Shown piece after piece: positions 19,078 to 27,684 of a DNA stretch of 64,000 bases. The stretch comes from Pleurocapsa sp. FMAR1 (GTDB lineage Bacteria; Cyanobacteriota; Cyanobacteriia; Cyanobacteriales; Xenococcaceae): positions 2,666,001-2,730,000 of the forward strand of contig NZ_OY762512.1 in assembly GCF_963665995.1 (NCBI RefSeq), read 5' to 3'. Position 1 is the stretch's first letter. Each line of letters starts with the position of its first letter. Made by a program: the position numbers and the translations under genes. The notes under the pieces are model-generated. The model saw only the letters and a program-made list of their open reading frames with translations, ran no database searches and had not been told where the DNA came from.

Positions 19078-19253
19078 ATTCTTCCAGTAAAAGCTATTGA
19101 TACTGCCCATTTAGAAATTACTGATGCACAGGCTGAATCTAAAGCGATCGCGGTTTGCTCAATGCTGTGTAGAAATTCCTTACATGGGCTTGTTCTGTTG
19201 GGATCTTTAAAAACTTCTATTATTGCTATTGGTAGAAAATTATTTTAATTAAA
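19078..19253 (+). pseudogene. Broken upstream copy of the small secreted-peptide gene
   Basis: This stretch aligns base for base with 19499-19673, the second half of the intact gene plus its 3' untranslated part. It has lost the signal-peptide region. It also carries one extra base in the segment with a HIP1 site (GCGATCGC; the intact copy has GCGCTCGC), which shifts the frame. The distal 61 bases, 19193-19253, are identical to 19613-19673, although most of that stretch is non-coding. It cannot make the peptide. Confidence 0.8.
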
Positions 19254-19267
19254 TATTTATATTAGAA

Positions 19268-19298
19268 GCACGACTTAAATAGTAAGTCGTGCTTTTTT
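19268..19298 (+). terminator. Intrinsic terminator of the broken peptide copy
   Basis: GCACGACTTA (19268-19277) pairs with TAAGTCGTGC (19283-19292) over 10 bp, followed by TTTTTT. It is homologous in place to the terminator at 19677 but differs in sequence by changes that keep the pairing. Confidence 0.85.
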
Positions 19299-19444
19299 AA
19301 TCGATCTACGATCATTTTAATAAGTGATTAAGTAACTATTCAACTAGTGATCCTAGTCATAGAATATTTTATTTGGCAAATTTATACTGGCTTTATAGAA
19401 AAGAAAAAACCTTAACAACCTTTTAAAATTAGTCAGTATAAATC

Positions 19445-19630
19445 ATGAAAAAACAACTATCTTTTGCCCTACTAACTGTTAGCATTTTTAGTCTTAATAT
19501 TCTTCCAGTAAAAGCCATTGGTATTGCCGATTTAGAAATTTCTGATGCCCAAGCTGAATTTGGAGCGCTCGCTAATGGTCAATGGTGTGTAGAAATTCCT
19601 TACATGGGCGTATTCTGTTGGGATCTTTAA
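19445..19630 (+). CDS. Small secreted peptide, 61 residues, unknown family
   Basis: MKKQLSFALLTVSIFSLN followed by ILPVKA forms a good Sec signal peptide, with cleavage likely after VKA or VKAIG. The mature part is only about 35 residues, acidic, and ends in WCVEIPYMGVFCWDL with two cysteines eleven positions apart, which could form a disulfide outside the cytoplasm. I recognise no family. It has its own terminator, and a defective duplicate lies 420 bp upstream. Retention of the reading frame in this copy only, the two cysteines, and the conserved 3' untranslated part suggest it is a real gene. Function unknown. Confidence 0.7.
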   Translation: MKKQLSFALLTVSIFSLNILPVKAIGIADLEISDAQAEFGALANGQWCVEIPYMGVFCWDL

Positions 19631-19676
19631 AAACTTCTATTATTGCTATTGGTAGAAAATTATTTTAATTAAAAAT

Positions 19677-19704
19677 GCGGCTTAAACAATAAGCCGCGTT
19701 TTTT
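19677..19704 (+). terminator. Intrinsic terminator after the peptide gene
   Basis: GCGGCTTA (19677-19684) pairs with TAAGCCGC (19690-19697), loop AACAA, then G and six T. A textbook rho-independent terminator. Confidence 0.9.
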
Positions 19705-19806
19705 GCATTATTGAAAATAATATAATAGCCATAGTTTTAATAACATAATCAATCTATGGCTATCTCAATTTTTTATCTTCAAGGTTAACTAATTCACTTC
19801 TAAGCA

Positions 19807-21093
19807 CTAACTGTACTGTTCTTCTGTATCTAAATCAAATAGCATTTGTAAAGAACGTAAACAATGACGGCGCGCTTCGATGTCTTGCTGCGCTCTCAAC
19901 TGCACCATCGGTTCATGAAGAATTTTATTCACAATCCCTCTGGTTAATGCTTCAATTACTTCTTGGTGCTTTTCTCCAAACTCTGAACCTAGACGAGATA
20001 AAGCTTTTTCCATTTCTTGTTCGCGAATGCTTTCTACTTTACTACGCAAACAGCTAATTGTCGGAACTGTTTCGAGCGATCGCCACCATAATAGATAATT
20101 ATTAACTTCTTGCTCAATAATGCCTTCTGCCTCTTGAGCTATTTTACGTCGGCTTTCTTGATTTGCTGCTACCACTGCTTTGAGATCGTCAACATTATAA
20201 GCATTAACGCATTTAATTTCATTTACGTCGGCTGCAACATTACGGGGAACCGAAATATCGACTAACATCAAGGATTTATCCAGAGTTAGTTCAGTTTCTA
20301 ATTTGGTTCTATTTAGGATTGGTTCAGTAGCTCCAGTACTGGTAAAAACCAGATCTGATGTAGCAACTGCTTTCATCATCTCACTAATTGGATAAATAGT
20401 AATATTGGCTTGAGCAAACTGATCGCACAGTGCTTGCGCCCGTCTGTGGGAACGATTGACGATGGCAATATTCGTTACGCCTTTAGACAGCAAATGTTTG
20501 ACTAGCAAACAAGCCATCTTACCTGCACCAACAATAGTAATGCTATTGGCAGTCAGATTATCAACTTTCGTATAAACCAATTCTACAGCAGCCGAACTAA
20601 TTGAAACCGCACCTGTACCAATACTAGTTTCGCTACGTACTCTTTTGCCTGTAGAGATAGCTTGTTTAAATAAACGATCGAGCAATCTGCCCAAGCCTTG
20701 ATATTTTTGTCCTAGCTTATGGGTATTTTTTACCTGAGCTAGTATCTGTCCCTCTCCTAAGACTAGGCTTTCCAAACCTGCGGACACACGCATCAAATGG
20801 CGCAAAGCATCTTCTCTCAAGAGGGTAAACAGATTGGGGCGAAGTTCCCGTAAGGAAATTTTGGCTTTCTCGGCTAAGAACTGACTAATTTCTTTAACGC
20901 CCTGCTCTATATCTAAAGCTACACCATATATTTCTAAACGATTACAGGTGCTAATAATTGCTATTTCCTCAATGTGAGGATAACCTTTGAGCGTTGCGAT
21001 CGCATTTTCTATCTGAGCTTCGGAAATACTTAATTTTTCCCGCACTTCAACTGAGGCAGTTTTGTGACTTAAACCAACAACTACAATATTCAT
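19807..21093 (-). CDS. hemA: Glutamyl-tRNA reductase
   Basis: First committed enzyme of tetrapyrrole (chlorophyll, haem, bilin, B12) synthesis; it reduces Glu-tRNA to glutamate semialdehyde. About 428 residues. The N-terminal [20 protein letters not shown] and the catalytic cysteine motif [11 protein letters not shown] near residue 50 are present, followed by [17 protein letters not shown], the NADPH-binding [14 protein letters not shown], and a C-terminal dimer domain. I chose the ATG at 21093 (MNIVVVG), the conserved family start, over an in-frame TTG at 21105. Downstream of glpX on the same strand but separated by a hairpin and about 295 bp, so it is probably a separate unit. Confidence 0.96.
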   Translation of the reverse strand: MNIVVVGLSHKTASVEVREKLSISEAQIENAIATLKGYPHIEEIAIISTCNRLEIYGVALDIEQGVKEISQFLAEKAKISLRELRPNLFTLLREDALRHLMRVSAGLESLVLGEGQILAQVKNTHKLGQKYQGLGRLLDRLFKQAISTGKRVRSETSIGTGAVSISSAAVELVYTKVDNLTANSITIVGAGKMACLLVKHLLSKGVTNIAIVNRSHRRAQALCDQFAQANITIYPISEMMKAVATSDLVFTSTGATEPILNRTKLETELTLDKSLMLVDISVPRNVAADVNEIKCVNAYNVDDLKAVVAANQESRRKIAQEAEGIIEQEVNNYLLWWRSLETVPTISCLRSKVESIREQEMEKALSRLGSEFGEKHQEVIEALTRGIVNKILHEPMVQLRAQQDIEARRHCLRSLQMLFDLDTEEQYS

Positions 21094-21242
21094 TATTTTT
21101 GGCAAATTTGCTTTAATTTAATGTTTATAGCTAGTACTGCATAAAGACCGAGCAATCTATGACTAGATGCTCAACATAAATATTAAAGCTAAAGATTTTC
21201 TAAATTATAAAGTTACGTATCAATCAATTTTTTTTATTCAAG

Positions 21243-21298
21243 TCTGAGATGGAAAGAGACCACAGCAGAAAATCCTTTTTCTGGCTGTAGATCTCTAC
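21243..21298 (-). terminator. Long imperfect hairpin after glpX
   Basis: Reading the minus strand, ACAG(C)CAGAAAA pairs with TTTTCTGCTGT across a four-base loop, with one bulge. Outer AGAGA/TCTCT pairing extends the stem. It lies between the glpX stop and hemA. It is only weakly T-rich afterwards, so termination is probable rather than certain. Confidence 0.45.
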
Positions 21299-21388
21299 CT
21301 TTAATCATTTATACAGTTTTACCGTAGCTATTTGCGTGTCCACTCAATCAAGATTTACATAACTTCAAAGGTAAACACGACTACTCCT

Positions 21389-22429
21389 TTATCTTAACTG
21401 TAAAGACTTAGGCTGATCGAACATATGAACTGTATCTACGAAACGTGCGGTTTTTGACTGAGAAGAAATAACTAGGCTTTGAGTTCTAGCACCACCTTTA
21501 AAAAAGCGAACGCCATTCATCAATGTGCCAGGAGTAATACCGCAAGCAGCAAACAAAACTGTTTCTCCATTAGCAAGCTCTTCAGCGGTGTATACCTTAT
21601 CGGGATCATTGATGCCCATTTTCGTTAATCTATCTAGATTGCTTTCTTTACTTTCGCCGATCAAACCAGTTTTGACTATCGCCGGATCGTAAATTAACTG
21701 TCCCTGGAAGTGTCCACCTAAGCAGCGCATTGCAGCAGCAGAGATAACACCTTCAGGAGCAGCACCAATACCCATCAAAGCATGAATATTTGAACCAGAG
21801 AAGGCGCAAGAAATAGCAGCAGATACGTCACCATCAGCGATTAATCTTACTCTAGCTCCTGCACCGCGGATTTCTTTGATTAAATCTTCATGACGAGAAC
21901 GATCCATGACTACTACTACCAATTCTTCGATGGAGCGACTAAGACAATCAGCCAAGATCTTCAGATTTTCGGTAGGAGTTTTGTTAATATCTACATGACC
22001 TTTCGCTAAAGGAGGTGCTGCTAGTTTTCTCATATAGAAATCTGGTGCAGCAAATAATCCACCTTTCTCGGAAATTGCTAAAACAGCCATAGAGCCATTT
22101 TGACCATATGCCACTAGGTTAGTTCCCTCACATGGATCGACGGCAATGTCAATCTCGATAAGCTCATCTGGATTGCAAAAATCCTTAGCATCTTCGCGAG
22201 TACAAATACCTACTTCTTCACCAATATAAAGCATGGGAGCATCATCTCTTTCTCCCTCGCCAATTACAATACGACCACGCATATTGATTCTGTTCATGCG
22301 TTCACGCATTGCTTCTACTGCCACTTCATCGGCAGTATCCTTTTCACCTTTGCCCATCCACTTAGCAGAAGCGACGGCAGCTTGTTCTACTACCTCAATA
22401 ATTTCTAAACCGAGGGTTGTTTCCAGCAA
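21389..22429 (-). CDS. glpX: Class II fructose-1,6-/sedoheptulose-1,7-bisphosphatase
   Basis: The cyanobacterial dual FBPase/SBPase of the Calvin cycle, 346 residues, GlpX family. Visible are [36 protein letters not shown], the metal-binding [19 protein letters not shown]-like [12 protein letters not shown], and [20 protein letters not shown]. The start is a TTG at 22429: it lies behind a strong ribosome binding site (GGAGGA, about seven bases upstream) and matches where other cyanobacterial proteins begin (M-x-E-T-T-L-G-L). A perfect 10-bp hairpin lies in the leader, about 45-90 bases before the start. Confidence 0.95.
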   Translation of the reverse strand: MLETTLGLEIIEVVEQAAVASAKWMGKGEKDTADEVAVEAMRERMNRINMRGRIVIGEGERDDAPMLYIGEEVGICTREDAKDFCNPDELIEIDIAVDPCEGTNLVAYGQNGSMAVLAISEKGGLFAAPDFYMRKLAAPPLAKGHVDINKTPTENLKILADCLSRSIEELVVVVMDRSRHEDLIKEIRGAGARVRLIADGDVSAAISCAFSGSNIHALMGIGAAPEGVISAAAMRCLGGHFQGQLIYDPAIVKTGLIGESKESNLDRLTKMGINDPDKVYTAEELANGETVLFAACGITPGTLMNGVRFFKGGARTQSLVISSQSKTARFVDTVHMFDQPKSLQLR

Positions 22430-22472
22430 GGTTTTCCTCCTTATTTGCTTGTATTTAAATTTCTTTTCAAAA

Positions 22473-22520
22473 GCGATGAAGTGTGGTATCAGGAGTTTTC
22501 CCCATGAACAACTTCATCGC
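22473..22520 (-). promoter_or_regulatory. Perfect inverted repeat in the glpX leader
   Basis: GCGATGAAGT at 22473-22482 and its exact complement ACTTCATCGC at 22511-22520, with a 28-base loop, lie just upstream of glpX. A further GCGATG follows at 22524. It could be an operator dyad or an RNA hairpin controlling this key Calvin-cycle gene. Confidence 0.5.
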
Positions 22521-22974
22521 GAAGCGATGCTCACTCAAGTCACAGATTACCAGAGAGATGTATCCCCCTGATATTTATTAAGTTTTAATAAGCTCTGACA
22601 AATAGCCCAGCATTCATTTAATTATCTTATTATTTCGCAATTAACAATTATTAAGTTTAATAACCACTTTTGAAAAGTAATTAGCTTTTCGCTAATTAGA
22701 TAAATATTTTATTACATTATGTGTCAAAACAAGCTTTATATTTGGGGCATTGTAGAGCTTGCTGTTGAATTTTTTAGATTCTAAAAATCAATGTTTAGGG
22801 CAATTGTTCGTTTACAAGTATTCAAAGCTACAATTTAGCTACAAAACTTTTAGAAAAGCATTATTTATTAATTAATTGTATATTTAAGCTTACTTGCTGA
22901 GAATTTAAAGTTAAGCTCTAAGTATATTAATTACCTGAATTTAAAATCGCTACTAAAAAGAGACTTCAAGCATC
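22521..22974. other. AT-rich intergenic region of about 450 bp
   Basis: Between the divergent glpX and the small ORF at 22975. Very AT-rich, with no open frame of note and no RNA gene I can recognise. It should contain the glpX promoter and the promoter of the small plus-strand gene. Confidence 0.4.
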
Positions 22975-23070
22975 ATGACCTCTAATGAATTATTCACCTT
23001 AATCGCTTTACTAGCTCCTGGTATGGCTTTGTCTGTTTTGATCATGTTGACTTTTTCCAAAGGTGGTTAA
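22975..23070 (+). CDS. Small single-membrane-span protein, 31 residues
   Basis: ATG at 22975 opens a 31-codon frame reading MTSNELFTLIALLAPG, then a hydrophobic run ending LIMLTFSKGG. One membrane helix with an outside-negative, inside-positive pattern resembles the low-mass subunits of photosystems, cytochrome b6f or NDH-1, but it does not match psbI, psbM, psbT, psbX, petG, petL, petN, psaM or ycf12 as I know them. It follows about 450 bp of AT-rich DNA, as isolated small membrane subunits often do. Confidence 0.5.
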   Translation: MTSNELFTLIALLAPGMALSVLIMLTFSKGG

Positions 23071-23240
23071 GCTGCTTACAGGACGAGATGGCGGTCAACT
23101 AGTATTTAAAGCTGACTCTATTACTTATAATTTTTTCTTTAGACAGTCAAGAAGCGATCGCAGCTAAATGTCTGTTTTTATTAGGTAAGGCTAGCTTAAA
23201 AAATGGCAAATTTCGCAATTTTGAGCAATTGCCGAGTAAT

Positions 23241-23597
23241 CTAAAGCTCTGGGGGTTCTTCTGTCAAAGAATGGTTAGAAATAGAAGAATCAGTTAGTTT
23301 TTCTTCCAAATCCATCCGTTTTTCCATCTGGCACAGAAAATAGCCTGTCATCATTGCCGAAGCAAGCAGGTGAGCCAAGTTTTCTTTGTCCGTAGTTACC
23401 TTAACGTTAAAGTCTCCTGCGGGCAGCACTCCTACAAGTCCCTGAACATTTTGAGAGATAATTTGTTTGACTTCAGGGCTGGCAGATTGGGCAATCTGCG
23501 CCAAAACATCAGGATGTTGCTGACGCAAATACTGCATCAAAGTATTATAGTGCTGTTCTTGTGTTTCAGAATTCAAAAAATCAAAGTTAAATATCAT
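23241..23597 (-). CDS. DUF760 family protein
   Basis: A 118-residue protein with the DUF760 core found in cyanobacteria and plastids: YLRQQHPDVLAQIAQSASPE, then IISQNVQGLVGVLP and LAHLLASAMMTGYFLCQMEKRM. The rest is an acidic, serine-rich tail. No signal peptide or membrane helix. The molecular role is not established. It follows scpB on the minus strand (87 bp gap) and may belong to the thiD-scpB transcript. Confidence 0.8.
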   Translation of the reverse strand: MIFNFDFLNSETQEQHYNTLMQYLRQQHPDVLAQIAQSASPEVKQIISQNVQGLVGVLPAGDFNVKVTTDKENLAHLLASAMMTGYFLCQMEKRMDLEEKLTDSSISNHSLTEEPPEL

Positions 23598-23683
23598 TCG
23601 TTACCCAAACTATGGATTTATCTTGACTCTACTTTGACACAATTTTGGATGATGTCGCTAGTAAAAAATACGGGAAAAAATAG

Positions 23684-24211
23684 TTAAGATATAGCCATGT
23701 CGTTGATTTCAAAGTACTGGTGAAATTTATTGGTCACCTCTAACCAATAGGAGCGTCCATCAGCCTGTTCTCTTTTGCGGATAAATCCCAGCTTGACTAG
23801 TTCGCCAACTTGTTGATAGGCACTGCTGCCCCGTAGATCGATCAGTTCAGTTTGCAAAATAGGGTTTCTTAAAGCCACCGCTGCTAAGGTTCGTAATGCT
23901 CCTTTACCTAATTCTGCTGGCACTAATTCCTGGAGCAGGTTTTCATATTCTGCCTTTAGCTGTAGACTATAGCCTGCTTCTGTTTCTACAATTTCCAAGG
24001 CACTATGACGATGAGCATAGTCATTCATAAGCTCAATCAAAGCATCTTCAACCAACTCATGATTAACTGACTCAGATGGTTCTAATCCTTCCTCTGGGGA
24101 TATGTTACTTGACTTAGGGGCTAAGGAAATCAGACAGGCGACTATTTCCTCAATAGAAAGTGGTCTACCTTTGATATAAAAAATTGCTTCAATTTTGGTG
24201 GTTAATTTCAT
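23684..24211 (-). CDS. scpB: Segregation and condensation protein B
   Basis: Kleisin-associated winged-helix protein of the SMC-ScpAB complex for chromosome organisation. About 175 residues: first winged helix TTKIEAIFYIKGRPLSIEEI, second LGKGALRTLAAVALRNPILQ with LIDLRGSSAYQQVGELVKLG and FIRKREQADGRSYWLEVT. An acidic insert of some 20 residues (ISPEEGLEPSESVNHELVED) lies between beta elements of the first domain. I chose the ATG at 24211; an in-frame TTG at 24217 is less likely. It follows thiD by 27 bp. Confidence 0.92.
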   Translation of the reverse strand: MKLTTKIEAIFYIKGRPLSIEEIVACLISLAPKSSNISPEEGLEPSESVNHELVEDALIELMNDYAHRHSALEIVETEAGYSLQLKAEYENLLQELVPAELGKGALRTLAAVALRNPILQTELIDLRGSSAYQQVGELVKLGFIRKREQADGRSYWLEVTNKFHQYFEINDMAIS

Positions 24212-24238
24212 CGCCAAAGATTGTTATTAAAAAAGTTT

Positions 24239-25072
24239 TTAGGATGACCGCGAGGGATGTCGCGGTATTGGTTTAAGTTTTGTCAAAGGAAAGAAATGAC
24301 CTACAGGACCACTGCCAGCACCGATATCGAGGGAACATTCCAAAGCATTAGTAACAAAATGCTTGGCATCAACCACCGCCGACCACAAATCTTGACCTAA
24401 AGCTAAATTGGCGCAAATTGCTGCTGAAAGCGTACAACCTGTGCCGTGAGTGTTATTGGTTTCAATGATTTTTGTTGATAAAGTTTTAATTTCTTGCCCG
24501 TCGTACCAAATATCTTTTCCTCGATCGCTACCCGAAAGTCCTCCTCCTTTAGCCAGAACTACGTTTATCTTTGAACGCTCATAAATGGCGATCGCCGCTT
24601 CTTTTAGTTCGTCTAAGGTATTAACCGTTAGACCGCTCAAGATTTCGGCTTCATAGCGATTAGGTGTAACAATTACAGCTTGAGGTATCAGCAGGTCTTG
24701 TAAAGAGGCGATCGCACTATCGTCAATCAACTGCGCTCCTGCACGAGAAACCATTACAGGGTCAACTACTAGTTGCTGCAAATTTAATCTTTCAACCTGT
24801 TGAGCTACCGCAGTGATAATGTCACGGTTTAACAACATTCCTGTTTTAACCGCATCAACTTTTAAATCTGTAGCTACAGCCTCAATTTGTGCTGTTACCA
24901 TAGCAGCCTTAATAGCCTCAACCTGAGTCACGCCCACAGTATTTTGAGCAGTAACGCAGGTGAGCGCGCTAGCACCATGAACGCAGTACATAGCAAAAGT
25001 TCGCAAATCTGCCTGAATTCCTGCCCCGCCACTGCTGTCAGAACCAGCAATAGTTAAAGCTGTTTGGGTCAT
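24239..25072 (-). CDS. thiD: Hydroxymethylpyrimidine/phosphomethylpyrimidine kinase
   Basis: A ribokinase-fold enzyme of thiamine synthesis that phosphorylates HMP twice. 277 residues. Signature GSDSSGGAGIQADLRTF at the N-terminus, VDPVMVSRAGAQLI in the middle, VLAKGGGLSG, and the anion-hole motif NNTHGTGCTLSAAI at the C-terminus. Short gaps from ftsZ upstream (17 bp) and to scpB downstream suggest one transcript ftsZ-thiD-scpB. Confidence 0.95.
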   Translation of the reverse strand: MTQTALTIAGSDSSGGAGIQADLRTFAMYCVHGASALTCVTAQNTVGVTQVEAIKAAMVTAQIEAVATDLKVDAVKTGMLLNRDIITAVAQQVERLNLQQLVVDPVMVSRAGAQLIDDSAIASLQDLLIPQAVIVTPNRYEAEILSGLTVNTLDELKEAAIAIYERSKINVVLAKGGGLSGSDRGKDIWYDGQEIKTLSTKIIETNNTHGTGCTLSAAICANLALGQDLWSAVVDAKHFVTNALECSLDIGAGSGPVGHFFPLTKLKPIPRHPSRSS

Positions 25073-25089
25073 GGATTTACCCTGTAGAT

Positions 25090-26358
25090 TTAGTTTTTGG
25101 GATAACGTCTTCGCTGAAGAAAATCAGGAATTTCGATCCGCGAGCGATCGCTTTGGTTGGGTTTGTTTCTTTCTGGCTGAGGTGCAGCAGGCATAGTCGG
25201 GAAAGCACTTCTTTGTTCTTCTTGAGACTCTTCTGGGTCTTGATCTTCCCCCGTATCGCCATCAAAACCAGTGGCAATAACGGTGATTCTGACTTCTCCA
25301 TCCATAGTTTCATCAATTACCGCACCAAAGATAATATTGGCATCTTCATCAACCACTTCATAAATACTATCGGCTGCTGCATTTACTTCATGGAGAGTTA
25401 GGTCATAGCCTCCAGTAATGTTAATTACCACGCCTTTAGCACCATGAATAGATGCCTCTAATAAAGGCGATGAAACCGCTGCGATCGCAGCTTCTCTGGC
25501 TCGAGATTTACCTGAACCCATACCAATCCCCATCAGTGCCGAACCAGCATCAGCCATAATTGCTCTGACATCGGCAAAGTCAACGTTAATCAGACCTGGA
25601 ATGGTAATAATGTCAGAAATACCCTGAACACCTTGGCGCAATACATCATCAGCCACCCCAAAAGCTTCTTGGACTGGAGTCTCTGGAGAAATTACTGACA
25701 ATAACTGGTTGTTAGGAATAACAATTAGAGTATCCACTCGACTGCGGAAAGCATCAATACCTTTTTCAGCTTGTTTAGTGCGTCTTCTGCCTTCAAAAGT
25801 AAATGGTCGAGTTACAACACCTACAGTCAAACAGCCCATTTCTTTAGCCACTTCGGCAGCAATTGGAGCTGCTCCAGTTCCTGTACCGCCTCCCATCCCA
25901 GCGGTGATAAACACCAAATCTGTGTTTTCTAGAGCATGGGCTAATTCATCTCGCGATTCTTCTGCTGCTTTTTGCCCAATAGCAGGATTTCCTCCCGCAC
26001 CTAAGCCTCTGGTAATTTTTTGTCCGATTTGCAGCTTTTGAGGAGCCTGAGCGTTGTCTAAAGCCTGAGCATCAGTATTAATTGCCCAAAACTCAATACC
26101 TGTAACTTGGCTGTCGATCATGCGGTTAACTGCATTACAGCCGCCGCCACCTACTCCCATTACCTTAATTTTGGCGACGTTGCTAGGCACTATTTTATTA
26201 CTCCTACTCTCTTCTTTGGGAATTTGAGAATTGTGATTATTTTTGAAAGGTATTCCCATTGTGTGACTCAAAGAATTATTTCCTAAAGCTAAGGGTAACT
26301 CAGAACTATAATTATTTTCGTTATTGAAGGTACGGACAGTTATTTTCTCTAAAGACAT
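25090..26358 (-). CDS. ftsZ: Cell division GTPase FtsZ
   Basis: Tubulin homologue that forms the division ring. 422 residues. An N-terminal extension of about 60 residues, typical of cyanobacteria, precedes [18 protein letters not shown]. The tubulin signature is [15 protein letters not shown] near 155, and the T7 loop and C-terminal domain follow ([20 protein letters not shown]). The tail is acidic and glutamine-rich and ends [15 protein letters not shown], the conserved peptide that binds FtsA/SepF-type partners. Upstream of it on the same strand is ftsQ, 235 bp away. Confidence 0.97.
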   Translation of the reverse strand: MSLEKITVRTFNNENNYSSELPLALGNNSLSHTMGIPFKNNHNSQIPKEESRSNKIVPSNVAKIKVMGVGGGGCNAVNRMIDSQVTGIEFWAINTDAQALDNAQAPQKLQIGQKITRGLGAGGNPAIGQKAAEESRDELAHALENTDLVFITAGMGGGTGTGAAPIAAEVAKEMGCLTVGVVTRPFTFEGRRRTKQAEKGIDAFRSRVDTLIVIPNNQLLSVISPETPVQEAFGVADDVLRQGVQGISDIITIPGLINVDFADVRAIMADAGSALMGIGMGSGKSRAREAAIAAVSSPLLEASIHGAKGVVINITGGYDLTLHEVNAAADSIYEVVDEDANIIFGAVIDETMDGEVRITVIATGFDGDTGEDQDPEESQEEQRSAFPTMPAAPQPERNKPNQSDRSRIEIPDFLQRRRYPKN

Positions 26359-26593
26359 GGGCGTAAATCAAAGTTTCCGAGCTGGGTTTTCTTATACTTA
26401 ACTTAACTTAACTCTGCAATTTAGCTCTTTTTATTATCGTCTAAAGTAATTTAAACTGCAAAAAATATTAAAGTTTTTGTAACTATTAAACACATAAATT
26501 CAATTGTCCTCCAAATATTTACTGAATAAGTAGTTAAATCAGCCAATTGTCTCAGAGAAAATACTTATGTTATCTTCTAAAATATACATAATA

Positions 26594-27364
26594 TTAGTAC
26601 TTTTGAATTAAATCTAAATTAGGATTGCTTAGGTCAATATAGGCGATTTTGCTATTTTCAATGTAGTCAGGTAAATTTTGCAGTTTAAGCATCGTTTTGA
26701 ATTGCCTTTTTAATTGCGATAAATCAGAACCTAAAAATACTTTTCCTATTTTGGTATGCAACAGTAAATCTCCTGATTGATTCCACTCTAACTCCGTGAT
26801 TTCTAATTCTGGATATAAAGATATTAGTTGATATATGTTTACCCATTCTGGCTGATACTGAATTTGATAATTTAATACTTTAAGTTTTGGCAAAGCAGAA
26901 TCTGCACTTATATTGTCATAAAATTTTTGATCTATCCATAGACCATTTGTATCCAAAAAACCAACTTTTCCTTGAGATGTAGCTAAAGCTATTGGTGCTT
27001 TTTCCTGAAGCGAAACTATTAATTTGGGCGGAATAATTATTCGATTAATTCTTGCCCCTGCAATTGAAGGGATAGATTCTATTTGTTTGGCTAAATTTAA
27101 CCCATTTATTTTCCAAATAAATTGGGGATAAGAAATTTTTAAAGCATTATAAATAGAGCTTCTGCTAATCAGCTTTTCGCCATTGATCTCAATTTGGGAT
27201 TGATGTTTAATTTGCCAGTAAGGTAAAATTGCTAGCAAAAAAATGCTCACAGCACACAAGACGATAAAGCTAGAACGCCATAGAGCTAGACGAGATAGAC
27301 GAAGATCCTGAGCTTTAACCAAAGCAAGCTTATATTTTATTTGTGGTGGAGGAAATGAGCTCAT
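26594..27364 (-). CDS. ftsQ: Cell division protein FtsQ/DivIB
   Basis: Bitopic division protein: a short cytoplasmic part, one membrane helix (SSFIVLCAVSIFLLAILPYW) near residues 29-48, then a POTRA domain (EINGEKLISRSSIYNALKIS) and the FtsQ beta domain. About 256 residues from the ATG at 27364 (MSSFPPPQIKYK); the longer frame from 27430 adds residues unlike the family. The POTRA text IESIPSIAGARINRIIIPPK and KAPIALATSQGKVGFLDTNG is typical. The order ftsQ then ftsZ is the usual one in cyanobacteria. Confidence 0.88.
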   Translation of the reverse strand: MSSFPPPQIKYKLALVKAQDLRLSRLALWRSSFIVLCAVSIFLLAILPYWQIKHQSQIEINGEKLISRSSIYNALKISYPQFIWKINGLNLAKQIESIPSIAGARINRIIIPPKLIVSLQEKAPIALATSQGKVGFLDTNGLWIDQKFYDNISADSALPKLKVLNYQIQYQPEWVNIYQLISLYPELEITELEWNQSGDLLLHTKIGKVFLGSDLSQLKRQFKTMLKLQNLPDYIENSKIAYIDLSNPNLDLIQKY

Positions 27365-27684
27365 GATCCCAACTTGATTGAAAAGGGTGACTATTATTTC
27401 CTGGTTTAAGAAAGTTCTTATGTAACTCACGTTATATTAACTATGATGTCAGAAATCTGCTAATTATTACTCAGTTTTATCTTTAGCTTGTAAAGAAAAT
27501 AAATATAATCTTCTCTGCCTTTTCTCATTTTTCTCTGTCAGAATATTTAATGGCTTGCAGAGGTTATTACGTTTAGCGTTGCTAAATCACTAATTATAGA
27601 AGTCATCTGTGGTAGATTAGACTTTAATTATGGAAATTGCTTGTCGTCTCTTAAATTGACAATATTTATTTTATTTTTAAGCTT

